64,000 nt of DNA, taken from NCBI GenBank assembly GCA_024529925.1, contig JAFEUB010000846.1:2594501-2658500 (forward strand), in the 5' to 3' direction. This DNA is from Ophthalmolycus amberensis (Eukaryota > Chordata > Actinopteri > Perciformes > Zoarcidae). How positions within the stretch are numbered: position 1 is the stretch's first letter; each line of letters begins with the position of its first letter. The position numbers and the translations under genes were made by a program. Below are positions 49,816-59,800 of this stretch, one piece after another. The notes beneath the pieces were generated by a model. That model was not told where the DNA came from. It did no database searches and was given only the letters and a program-made list of their open reading frames with translations.

Positions 49816-50510
49816 GATGTGCGTTGCCTTTGGTGTCCCTGGGTTGACAAGTGCTCCCTCACTGCCCCCGTCTTGCCTGCTTTCGCCAAGCGACAATGGC
49901 TCCAAAATCTCTTTTCAGAGTTCGTCTCCACTCTCCAGAAAGAGCCAGCTCAGATAGGCAGCGCTAGATGTGAGGAGAGACTGCTGCTGCTGTGCACATG
50001 CCGTCCCTTGCGCCTGCCCTCTCCAGGTAAAATGCTGAGTATGAGTATGAGAGAGAGAGAGAGCGAGAGAGAGAGAGAGAGAGAGAGAGCACGAGGGTGT
50101 GTGTGTGTGTGAGAGAGTGTGTGTGTGGTGGAGGGTGGTCCAGCGTTTCTGCAGTTGTGGCTCAGGTAAGCCTGAGGACTGTATGGAGGGGGTAAGTAGC
50201 AAAGAGAGAGAGAGAGAGAGAGAAAAAGGGGGGTGGGGGTCAAAGAGAGGAGGGGGAGCCTAAAGTGTGACAGACAATCATAGGGGGAGGCTACAGAGCA
50301 AAGATCTTCTTCTCCACAGCAGCCATGAGGAATTGTAGTGGTCTCCAACAAAACGCTGACAAGCAATGTCTTGTGATCGGTGTCATCTCACAGGGAGCTT
50401 CAGAGGGTAGGACTTCAACGCACTGTAAAGTCTGCGCTTGCTTTGGTCTCTCCCAGTAAAACGCACACACTCTCTCTCTCTCGCACTCTGGCTTTCTCTC
50501 CCTCTCTATG
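49816..50510 (-). other. znf385a: znf385a 5' leader with upstream ORFs
   Basis: Sequence between the M-I-L-G start codon and the promoter candidate, read on the minus strand. If transcribed unspliced it contains several short upstream ORFs: one from 50386 to 50291 of 31 codons plus stop, with a second in-frame ATG at 50326 in a good context (G at +4); one from 50281 to 50240; and one from 49999 to 49964 (MCTAAAVSPHI). It also holds CT and CA microsatellites at 50049-50128 and 50203-50222. The 5' end and any leader intron are unknown; extent is inferred from the promoter motifs. Confidence 0.5.
50049..50128. repeat. Compound (GA)n / (GT)n microsatellite in the leader
   Basis: GA units at 50049-50089 followed by GT units interrupted by GAGAGA to 50128. 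In transcript sense this is CA then CT. Confidence 0.93.
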
Positions 50511-50529
50511 CTTCTTGTTTTTGGGGTTG

Positions 50530-50590
50530 GGTATAACCTAAAGGCACCTTACATGCCTCTGCTCTGATTGGTGGCAGCCTCGACCAATGG
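50530..50590 (-). promoter_or_regulatory. Candidate znf385a promoter with CCAAT boxes
   Basis: On the minus strand a perfect CCAATCAG lies at 50564-50571, an oppositely oriented CCAAT (plus strand) at 50584-50588, and a weak AT-rich element GGTTATACCC at 50530-50539. Spacing would place transcription start near 50500, about 690 nt 5' of the start codon. Paired CCAAT boxes upstream of a family-matching start codon support this; no transcript evidence is available. Confidence 0.45.
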
Positions 50591-51758
50591 AATCAGCGGC
50601 AGACACTTGTCATCATGCAGAGTGGAAGTCATGAAGGAGAGACAGAGCTAAACTGAAAATGCCTTCTCCCTCAACCACTGTTTCTCCATTTCATTTCCCA
50701 AATTCTTCTCACCCATCTCCCCCTTACGGAGAGCATGATTGTCAAAACAGTTTATTGTGTTTTGTCGTCCCCCCCCCCTCTCTGTCCTTTGACTTGTATG
50801 TACTGACATGTATGAGGACTTGTTAAAGGATTAACCTTTTATCTCTGTGGCTCTGTCCTTCTCCCCTTTCTCCTTCAATGTCTTAACTTGCCCAGGCAAG
50901 GTTACGCATTTTATCAACCACTGTTTTTTCGTCAAAGGGATGGAATTTAGACTGGGAGTGGAGTGGGGCAGGCAAGCAAAAAGGAGAGATGAAATAGAAA
51001 GCGACAGAGCGGAGGAAACAGAAGAAGGAGGGGCAGAGATTAAACTAAATACAACTGACAGAGGGATGAAGAGACGTGGAGTGACAAGGGGAGATGACCG
51101 GGAGGATGGAATACATAGACAAAGACAGTCGGACACAGGACAACGGCTGCAGAGAATTAAACTGTGTGGACCAGCAATGCAGCCACCAATTGAGGAGGAG
51201 CTTCACAGGTCCACTTCCTCCACACCAAGAAACCACTCAAACAACGTCTCCTGTCATGTCTGAGCACTATTCTCTCTCTCTCTCTCTGTGTCTACACGTT
51301 CCCCTGTGAAGAGTCAAGATAGCCAGAGTGAGACTTTTGAAAATCACACAGCCATGATGTTGTTGAGAAGCTCGGCGCTTAAGAGAAGGCTTAACAAAGC
51401 TGTCACAAAATTAATCCCCTTGGGCGGGTATGCTTGCAAACACACAGATACAAACACGTGAGCCTGGGGCTACAGAAAATGCTGCCTGATGTTCGTATTG
51501 CCTCCTCTTGTCCTGCTCTCTCTTTCTCTTTTTCTTTTCTATCTCTAACCCCTCAGTATCCCCCCCCCCCCTTTCTCAGGCTCTCAGGCTGAGGCTGTGA
51601 GTCACAGGGTGTTGGAGTGAATACTAAGGAGGCTGGCTGACACCTCCAGTACCTCTCTGCACAGCAGCTCCACTGCACACATTTAAGCCATTGCATATAC
51701 AGTATACATTGAGAGACCCACACAATTTTTTACAAATTGTAAATATATATTTGGGTAA

Positions 51759-51789
51759 AATACACTGACTACCAGGTAGTCAGTGTATT
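51759..51789. repeat. Perfect 15-bp inverted repeat with 1-nt centre
   Basis: AATACACTGACTACC, centre A, then GGTAGTCAGTGTATT. All 15 pairs are complementary; flanks at 51758 and 51790 no longer pair. Confidence 0.95.
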
Positions 51790-53758
51790 CCAAATTGATA
51801 TTGCTGGTGTTATGGAACATATGGTGGCTCTTTTAACAAAGGTGCACAAGATTTAACACCAGCAGCAGTAATAAAGATAAGCAGCTATACACAGAGAGTA
51901 ATTGACTCACGTATGTGGAAGAAACATTTTAGAGTGCAAAAGGACAAACACACAGGTCAGAAAAGGAATTGAGCCTGTGGCTCCTTGGATCAAACGCACA
52001 AACACACAGTGTCTGCAGGAAATGGACTGAGCGCCGAGGATATTAGTTTTTGAAAATGGGACACCAGCAGCTGGAACAAAAGTTATCATCAATACGGTGA
52101 TGCGTGCAAGTCCTTCCATGAGCAGTGTGTCTGTGTGTGTGTGTGTTTGTGTGTCAGCAAAAGAGCTAAGATTGGGTTTCCTCATTAGTTGTGTTGGTAT
52201 CAATAATTCAGAGCCGGTCCTTGTTGGTGTTCAATGGGCCGACTGCTAATGTGCTGTCGGGCCAACGGGGGCCCAGGGCCCAGCACCACTTTAATGGATG
52301 TCATGATGAGAGGGGGAAATCGGAGCACGGAGATCCTGTATCATCCATAGGTAAGAAGAAGGAGAGAGGACAGGGCAGAGGAGAGGAGTGAGGACACAGG
52401 GGCGGGTTGAAGGCCACTGGGGGGAAAACAGATGGCAGCTATGGGGGCAGAGGGCTGGTGGCGAGAAACAGTAAGAAGAGAAAGGATAGAGGGAAGTAAA
52501 TCAGGCTATAGGCCCCTCTGTTTGCCATTGGCTACATATCAATCATTCTTAGGATGACCTCTATCACCTTTTGGATGGAAGGGCATCATGGGCCACGTGT
52601 TGAGTGACCACTAGGGGTATATCTTTAGTGAATAAAGAACTAACATTATTTACTTTGCAATCGATGTGACTTGCTAGAGGTACTTCACTCACGAATGCCT
52701 CTTTAAATGTGAAGGGAGAAATAGAGTATATGGTAAAGCTTTATTTTACAGATCTGTCATTTCCTAGAAACATTTCTGTGTAATGTGCTAATTATAGGGA
52801 ATATAAGGAACTGCCAAGCCCTTCATTTCTTATCGTTCAAATGAACTGTTTGATTGATAAAGACACATTTTCCATTTTTGCAGCTGTACTCGCCAAAATG
52901 ATCTGTTGGATACACCAGCAACTAATTGAAATGAATTAAATTATTTCTATTTTCCATATAAAAGTACAAACCTGCATAATTATTTTCAGGAAACCATTCT
53001 GGCAACTATTAAGATGTTCTTCAGGCATTGCAGACCAGTTAAATGAAGCGCTTTGTAGCAACATAAGACACAACCCATCTCTGTGGGATGCAACAGGCTT
53101 CCAAGTAACTCCAATTCAAACCCATCCGCGTCATTATTAGACTGTCATAGCACCTGAGTTAGTATGAGGAGCGAGAAAGTCTGCATAGGTTTGGAGGTTG
53201 GATGGGTCTAACAAACCCTGAACTTTCACCCTGTTTGTGTCCTGGGTGAACCAAGTCAATGTTGGTGTTATTATATTGTAGTTTTATGATTGTTTTCGTG
53301 TGAGAATGTATTGAACCCAACAATGCTCGACAAAAATAGAGCGGAATAAGAAGTGCTCCAACTGTGAGACATAATAATTGTCTATGGGAAAAATTTAAAA
53401 TACTTTTACTTTTAATTCCTGTTGTTGTGCTTTGTATTTTGTTGTTGTGTTGTATCAAATATTGTTGTGATCTAAACCTCGGAGCCACCGTACACGACGA
53501 TGGTGAGGTCGAGGAAGATCAGTGGATTCAAACAACAAACATGACTTTCTCACTCTGCTGCAGTCAGTCAAATGTGCGTGTCCTCTGGAGGCTTATACGT
53601 ATCATACGGCCTTACTTTAAGAGTTAAATTTAACGTGAGCCCAATTCTAACCTCAACACTATTGCCAAGTCTCCCTAACATAAATGGTTAACCTTGTGAG
53701 GACCAGCTTTGGTGCAGAGATTGAGGTCCCAATATGGCATTCATATAAGCCTACACAC

Positions 53759-53763
<5 letters not shown>

Positions 53764-53835
<72 letters not shown>
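53764..53835. repeat. (GA)n microsatellite
   Basis: About 36 GA units with GG and AA interruptions. Confidence 0.95.
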
Positions 53836-53837
<2 letters not shown>

Positions 53838-54974
53838 TTGATATTCTGGACACCACTGCTGAGTCTGGATGTGATTGGTAGTTAACGTATGCTGCTCTCT
53901 ACTGGTGTACATCTGTAAACACAGGACTCTGGTAATCTGTCTAAATATTCCATCTTTAGCTACCCTACTAATAGACAGCAGTCTGGAGGAGTGTAAACTG
54001 AGAGGCTAATATGTTCCCAGAGTCACACACAGTCATGCAGACACATATCTGTACAACATACATGACAAAGCTGCTGAGGCCAGCATCCTTACTGGAACTG
54101 TTTTCATGAGCAGAATGGTGAATTAGGCGAAGTGCACAGATCCTGAGTGTAGCAGGTCAAATGTGACAGGAACGACTGCTAAGTATGAAGGACTAAATAC
54201 TGTGCAGCGACAGCCTGTGAGAGATTTATCAAACATGAGAGAGAGCGACATCAAATGCCTTCATTTATAAAATGCTATGATCCATCGTTCTCATTCTTTC
54301 AAGGAAAAACAGTAAATCTACACTCACTGAAATCTGCCAGACAGACTGTAAAGCAGTATCAAAATGCTACTTCTATTGATCATGAATTCCAGTCATATTT
54401 TACGACTCCGGGCCCGCAGGCAGCATGTGAAACGTTGGTTCTTCCTTTTTCTTCTTCTAGAGTTTGTTTGCATGGTGTCATGAAGAGGATTTCTGTCGAT
54501 ACAGAGTCCGCTCCTTGATCATATATCATGCGTTGGGTGTCTCCTGGCCCTGTGGTGGTGAATTTAGAGGCTGCCTGTGAATGTCAAAGGTGAGGGGGTG
54601 AGGCAAGCCCCCGGGTATCAGCACATGCACGCCCATCATAATGTGGCAAAGCACAAAGCAACCAGACAATAAATGACATTATTAGACTATGAAGTCTAAT
54701 AAAAGGACTCTATATCTACTAAATAATGTCGTGGCACACAATCTATTCAATGGCTTCATTCAGAGCACACACAGCACACACAACAAGCCTGCTCAGTATA
54801 TGAACAAAAGGACCTCTGCATTCCCCTTGAAGCGGCCTGAGTCTGCAAGTCTGACAGTTGAGCATATCAGTTTGCAACTGTGAGGGATAATCATCTCACT
54901 AAATTTAGACTATTGGTCAGGTGTTGACATGTGCAGGAAATGTTTCCAGCTGATTGTTTATTGAAGTGTTATCA

Positions 54975-55270
54975 GATACGCAATAATTTGATGATTAACT
55001 GATTAGTCGATCAAAAGTATATTTATCTATTTTGATAATCAATATTTAATTTAAGTTTTTTCTCAAGCACAAATGCTAAACATGTGTTGGTTTCAGGCTC
55101 TCCCATGTGAGAATTTGCTGCATTTCTTGGTCTTCCATTATAGTCAATTTAATTAAATTTCTTTTTCAAATGTAGGTCGGTCAAAACATTCAAAGTGTTC
55201 TGCTCTAGATATTGTGATTTTTCACTGCTTTGTGACATTTTTAAGCCGACCGATTAATCCACCAATCACA
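54975..55270. repeat. Diverged AT-rich interspersed repeat with terminal GATTAA motifs
   Basis: One end has GATTAACTGATTAGTCGATC, the other CCGACCGATTAATCCACC, and the body is AT-rich. This resembles the fish repeat with T-A-A-T-C-G-A-T-T-A-A ends. Boundaries and family are uncertain. Confidence 0.45.
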
Positions 55271-58059
55271 AAAATAATCTTTACGGAAAAGAAGTTGCAG
55301 TCCATTTACTTTGTGTTTATGCCTTAACATGTTTTTTTGATGAAAAGGCCATATTAATAAAGCTTCACAGAGATAAAAAGATTTAGAGGGCCTGCAGATT
55401 TTTGAGGACTCGTGATGTGTGTACACAGGTGGGTGTGACTGTCTTGGGAATCCACGCCTGCCTGTAGAGATGAAGAATGTTGATGTTGACTGATACACTC
55501 TCACACGTCCCTGACATTTTTTGACACTGAGGACAGGACGTCTTTCTTTCCAACCACACTCAGATCACACATTTGCGCCATAACTGCAGTTCATACTTGT
55601 TGCAACTTCACTACAATTTCTGTTATGTTGCTTCTACTTGACTAAATACTTCAGGCTGACACATTCTTAGTCGTTTTTACACAATGATGTGTGTATTTTA
55701 AGGGACAACAAATAATTATCTTCTTCGTAGATCACGGCCTATTTCTAAAGCTCAGACATTCCTCAGCTGAGAGTGATGTGGCAGATGAACAAAATCACCA
55801 TGGAAGTCAGACGCCAACTACATCCCTGGTTAAAAAGTGTGTCTCCTTTTTTGTTGGGAGAACAAACTACACGTTGTGCACACATACGCACAAGTTAAGA
55901 TCAGCTTCACCCAAATGTGGGGTGTTCAGTCTGTGTGAGGGCAGCAGAGGACAGGTGGAGCTGTCAGGACAGTTGTCAGCTGCACGGGGACGAGCATGTA
56001 TTTGAGTCAAGAACGAAGACTCGGTATGACAATCGATTGCACATACACGCATTCGTCCGATCATTCATTGAAGCAATTGTAATGTTTTGTGCTGCATCCA
56101 GGCATTTTATATCACCAAAAACTCATACAATAATCAACTCAATGTAGCTACATACACACTAATGGTATTAAAAAAAAGATGTTTTTCTGGCGACACACAG
56201 AGACAGTAATAGAAGCAGACAGATATCGTAGTATCAGACGGTAATAAACTCTTTTCTTACCTGTGCTCCACATTGCACCTCTAGTCCTCCTGCAGCTCCT
56301 TAGAGAGTGAGTCCAATCTCCTATCCAGTCACACTGAGAAACAACTACTTCCACTGTGAAATCCCTCCCAGCATGAAACTGGTCAGATGGAAGAAAATAT
56401 CAAGAAGGATCCTCAACTGTTTTTATTAATTCGAAAAGATTCCAAGAGCTGTCTATGCAAACAGCATAGCCCTATGCCTGGCGATGTAAAGGACATGTGG
56501 AAATAGCGACCACAAACACATCTATCGCCTTCCCTCCACCTCTCTACATCTCATCTCCTCCCTCCCTCGCTTTCACTCTCAGCCCCGTGTGAAAACAAAA
56601 CTGGGGTCAAGTAGCTAATGGTGGCAGGCCTTAATAAGTGAGGGCAGTTGTATCAGAAGAAAGGAAGAGCAGAAGCAATAGCAGGGAAGAAATAAACATC
56701 ATCTGAAGCATGAGGAGAAAAAGTCAGACGCAGTACTCAGAGAAGTATCAACGAATGAAAAGGTGATTTGTGGTATAACATATGACACAAATTGTCTAAC
56801 AGTCAAAACAGTTGCAAAACTGTGATAAAGGACCTCCCAGTTGGAGAGGGAAAGTATTAAAGACAAATGTTAAACCTTTGTAATGCTATTATTGCTGAAG
56901 CTCTCAACTACGCAAACGTTTTGCTGGGGCAATATAGAAGACCTCTCTCAGCATAACATTTGGGAATGAAACAGGAGAAACTGGTATACCTTACACCTAT
57001 GGTGCAGCAGTGTGGAAAGAAACGTCCAAAAACAGCAACAACATTTTAACGCATATGGAAAGATTTTGACTGACAACAGTAACACACACATGTGTAAATT
57101 CAGAGCGATATGTTATTCTGCACTGTCTGCAGTAAGCAGCCACCCGCCATACAGGCCTCTTGGCTCTTATACAGTAACATGACATCAAATGTGTAGTCCC
57201 ACTTAGTCTAGGCCTACTGCTGAATAAGCCCTTACTGCATCACCGTATGCAGTATAAAAATCACACACTCTCAGCCTTGTAAGCAGGCACACTGCATCTC
57301 AGCTCTCCCCCGTGCACTCTGCTGGAAGATAAGGTTAGAAGGGGAAATGGACAGCAGTTTACAGTTGTAAGCACATTTCAACACCAAGGGGCATGAGGGG
57401 TAGTGTTACAGGGACACACTGCTCAACAGGACTGTCCCTGTCTCTCACAGGCGTGTAAAGTTTAAAACACAAACCATTAAATCGGACAGTTGACTTCATG
57501 TTTACATTTCATAAAAATATTCAGCTGTAAACGGCAATTCCAGCCTGAAAAGTCAATAAGAATAGCCTTTAATAAGACTGCTTGATTGTGTTTGTGGCCT
57601 ACTTATACACATCTGGGATGTGGCACGGCTTTTAATATAGACTGTACATTAAGAGCAGAGTAAAGGGAATATGTCATCATGTAAACCCCTTTGTTTAAAC
57701 CCATAGTTTCACAATTTAACAAAATAGCAAGACAGGAGCACAGAAACAATAAAACATCAAAAATCATTTCAGTAAACAACATCCTTGAATTCCATTCAAT
57801 ACCAACAGGGAGAGTTAAGTTCATCCACTTTTCCTGAGTTTCATGAGGACTATTATTATTATTTTTGAAGCAGTCTTGAATTGATCTTTTATAGAGCACA
57901 TTTTATTCTTGTATGTTTAAGTAACCTCAATGCTTCAGTGGATCGAGTCAGATGAGGGAAAAGGGGAATTTGGTAGTAAGAAGAGAATTACTTTGGAATA
58001 CACCCTCCAGACTGGTGAAGTGTTATTTTCAGCTGTTTCATTTATTATTGAACTTTATT

Positions 58060-58172
58060 TTTTGAGGATTTACTTTGAAACATTGGTCACATGCTCATAA
58101 GTTTCCCGTCATGTCAAATTCCTTGTATGTTCAACATACAATGGCAATAAACGGTTTCTGATTCTGATTCTG
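58060..58172 (+). mobile_element. 3' tail of a non-LTR retrotransposon, (GATTCT)n end
   Basis: The end reads CAATGGCAATAAACGGTTTC followed by TGATTCTGATTCTGAT. A motif with CCTTGTATGT shortly before, then G-G-C-A-A-T-A-A-A and a GATTCT hexamer tail, is typical of 5'-truncated fish LINE copies. The 5' limit is uncertain. Confidence 0.6.
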
Positions 58173-58629
58173 ATATGGAATGCAGGATTCATGAGGATGT
58201 GCAAAAAACAAGTTAGTGTGCAATAAAGAATGATTAGAATCACAGTAACAATAATTTAAAGAAAAACATATAATGGATGAATATTTAAAGATTTTAAATG
58301 TGTGTTATATACTGTAAGTATTTAAATGTTTTTCGGTACAATTTGTGCGCACATCTACAAAAAAAATTAAAATGTGGCTGCAGTAGGGGCTCCGCCCTGC
58401 TGAACTTTGCTTGATTTGACCTTTCGCCGATGTAGTCCGATGACCCATCAGAGGCCCACCCACTACTAACCTGCGCACACTTCAATCAAAGCTGAAAACA
58501 CCTGTGAAGCGTGCAGGCTCATCAGCACATTACATGTTCCACAGTGAATTGAGTCGAGCCTGTTTTATGCTGAAGCATTTATGCTCACGTTGATGTTTTG
58601 TCCGCCAGGTTTTCCACTGATGAAATATA

Positions 58630-58707
58630 ATGTACAGTCATGAAGTACGCGAACAAAGCTTTGCAGACTGGCCTTTTAGAGAGGAGGGTAACTGCACACC
58701 TGAAAAG
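58630..58707 (+). pseudogene. Survivin-like exon 1 remnant
   Basis: 26 codons from an ATG (MYSHEVREQSFADWPF...) to the donor. The upstream sequence has further partly matching codons in another frame, so the original start was probably lost by a small indel. The WPF and NCTPEK elements are the conserved survivin N-terminal BIR start. Confidence 0.72.
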
Positions 58708-59605
58708 GTAAGAAGGCCGCTGAGTCTTGACGCTGGAGAACAGTTGTTGAATTATAAAAGGTTTTCTGAAATATTTATCATTGCTCATTTTTTGAAGTGC
58801 AATGTTACAATGTAGTATATTAAAAAGGGGAAATTGTCTGCAATGAAAGCACCAGTGGTGGAAGAAGTTCTTGTTAGCAAGTCCACAGAGTAAACATACT
58901 CTGTTAAGTAAATGTACTGCATTCAAAATGTCAATGTAATTACATAAAAGTACAGTTGTTGAGTAAATGTACTTAGTTACATTCCACCACTGGAAGGCAC
59001 TAACTACCTCATAGGTGAGACAGGGCCAGCAGGAGGTCAGACTGGGTTAATGTGAGGGATGTTTCCTCTTAGTTTACTCTGTCAGACAGCTCTTAAGCAC
59101 CTAAAAAACATTGACATTAATTTACAGTTAACCTAGTACATGACTATGGCTACTGCAAATACCTTGATTCACCCCAACCATGTTTACACTTCAAGTTGCG
59201 TAATCGTATACTACAGCCTTTTATCCAAGGCTGTCATATAGCTTGTGATATATAGTTAAGCAGGTGTCAGATTCAGTTTCATTGCATCTGGTGTCCAGTG
59301 CACTGACCCTTCCCTTTGCTCACCCTTGTCATGATGGATGGGCTGCTGACACCCCACTTGACGAGCAACACTATATGCCATGTTACCAGCTCCTCACCCC
59401 CCAAGAGCCAGAAGGAGATCATCTGCTGTTTTTTTTTTCTCACTGAATCTAATCTCCCTGCAGCTATGATCTTTTGTTTTTGAATTTGTCATATTCATCA
59501 TCGAGTTGTCAGCTCATAAAATTCCTTAATTTAGTGCTTGTTTTTTTATTATACAGTATGGTGGAGCCATTAAAACATCTGTTGCTGCTTGGTTTGTCTT
59601 TGCAG
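58708..59605 (+). other. Intron of the survivin-like pseudogene
   Basis: 898 bp between matching donor and acceptor. It includes the 140-bp hAT miniature element at 58853-58992; otherwise AT-rich and unremarkable. Confidence 0.7.
58853..58992 (+). mobile_element. hAT-type MITE (CAGTGGTGGAA termini)
   Basis: The element starts CAGTGGTGGAAGAAGT and ends TTACATTCCACCACTG, so the terminal inverted repeat CAGTGGTGGAA is perfect over 11 bp. The flanks GAAAGCAC (58845-58852) and GAAGGCAC (58993-59000) are an 8-bp target duplication with one difference. The internal AGTAAATGTACT motifs are typical of this abundant fish MITE. At 140 bp it has no coding capacity. Confidence 0.92.
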
Positions 59606-59716
59606 ATGGCCACGGCGGGGTTTGTCCACTGCCCTCGTGAGAATGAGCCTGATGTTGCCTGCTGTTTCTTCTGTCTGCTTGAGCTTGAGGGCTGGGAGCC
59701 AGATGACAATCAATGA
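59606..59716 (+). pseudogene. Survivin-like exon 2 remnant with terminal stop
   Basis: 36 codons plus TGA, with no internal stop. It keeps FVHCPRENEPDVACC and ELEGWEPDDN, a strong survivin signature. The TGA falls where other survivins continue into the His/Cys half of the BIR domain. Confidence 0.78.
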
Positions 59717-59800
59717 AAGCATGTCAACTTCCTCAGGCCTTGACATTTATCTAACTTGCCTTAATGTAATCTTTGAGTCACTGAAGAATATTGTGCCAGT
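59717..59800 (+). pseudogene. Survivin-like exon 3 fragment, frame-broken and contiguous with exon 2
   Basis: Directly after the stop, two frames read KHVNF and SMSTSSGLDIYL, then VIFESLKN, which align piecewise with the region E-x-H-x-K-x-S-S-G-C-x-F-L and the following helix start of survivin. At least two frame changes are needed. No intron separates it from exon 2. Similarity is short and the call is tentative. Confidence 0.5.

Larger units (their letters stand above)
50591..58629. other. Intergenic region between znf385a promoter and survivin-like pseudogene
   Basis: About 8 kb with no recognised gene. It contains a perfect 15-bp inverted repeat at 51759-51789, poly-C near 51560-51569, a GA microsatellite at 53764-53835, a diverged AT-rich repeat at 54975-55270, an alternative first-exon candidate ending at 56261 and a LINE tail near 58060-58172. 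Confidence 0.7.
58630..59800 (+). pseudogene. Survivin (BIRC5)-like pseudogene
   Basis: Two plus-strand pieces with good splice sites encode the start of a BIR domain of the survivin type. 58630-58707 gives SFADWPFREEGNCTPEK before donor AAG|GTAAGAAGG; 59606-59716 gives MATAGFVHCPRENEPDVACC, then FFCLLELEGWEPDD, after acceptor TTTGTCTTTGCAG. Both junction positions match the human BIRC5 exon 1/exon 2 boundary. Then a TGA stop follows at once, and the sequence continues with frame-broken exon 3-like DNA without an intron. The zinc ligands of the first pair (Cys-x2-Cys in CCFFC) are present; the His and Cys needed to finish the site are lost from frame. Survivin acts in chromosome passenger complex and apoptosis control; this copy should make at most a 62-residue fragment. 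It may be a decayed fish birc5 duplicate. Confidence 0.75.

Noticed and set aside
49759..50112. 117-residue plus-strand open frame
   Set aside because: Ends in GA/GT microsatellite translation (Arg-Glu repeat) and is antisense to the znf385a start exon and leader.
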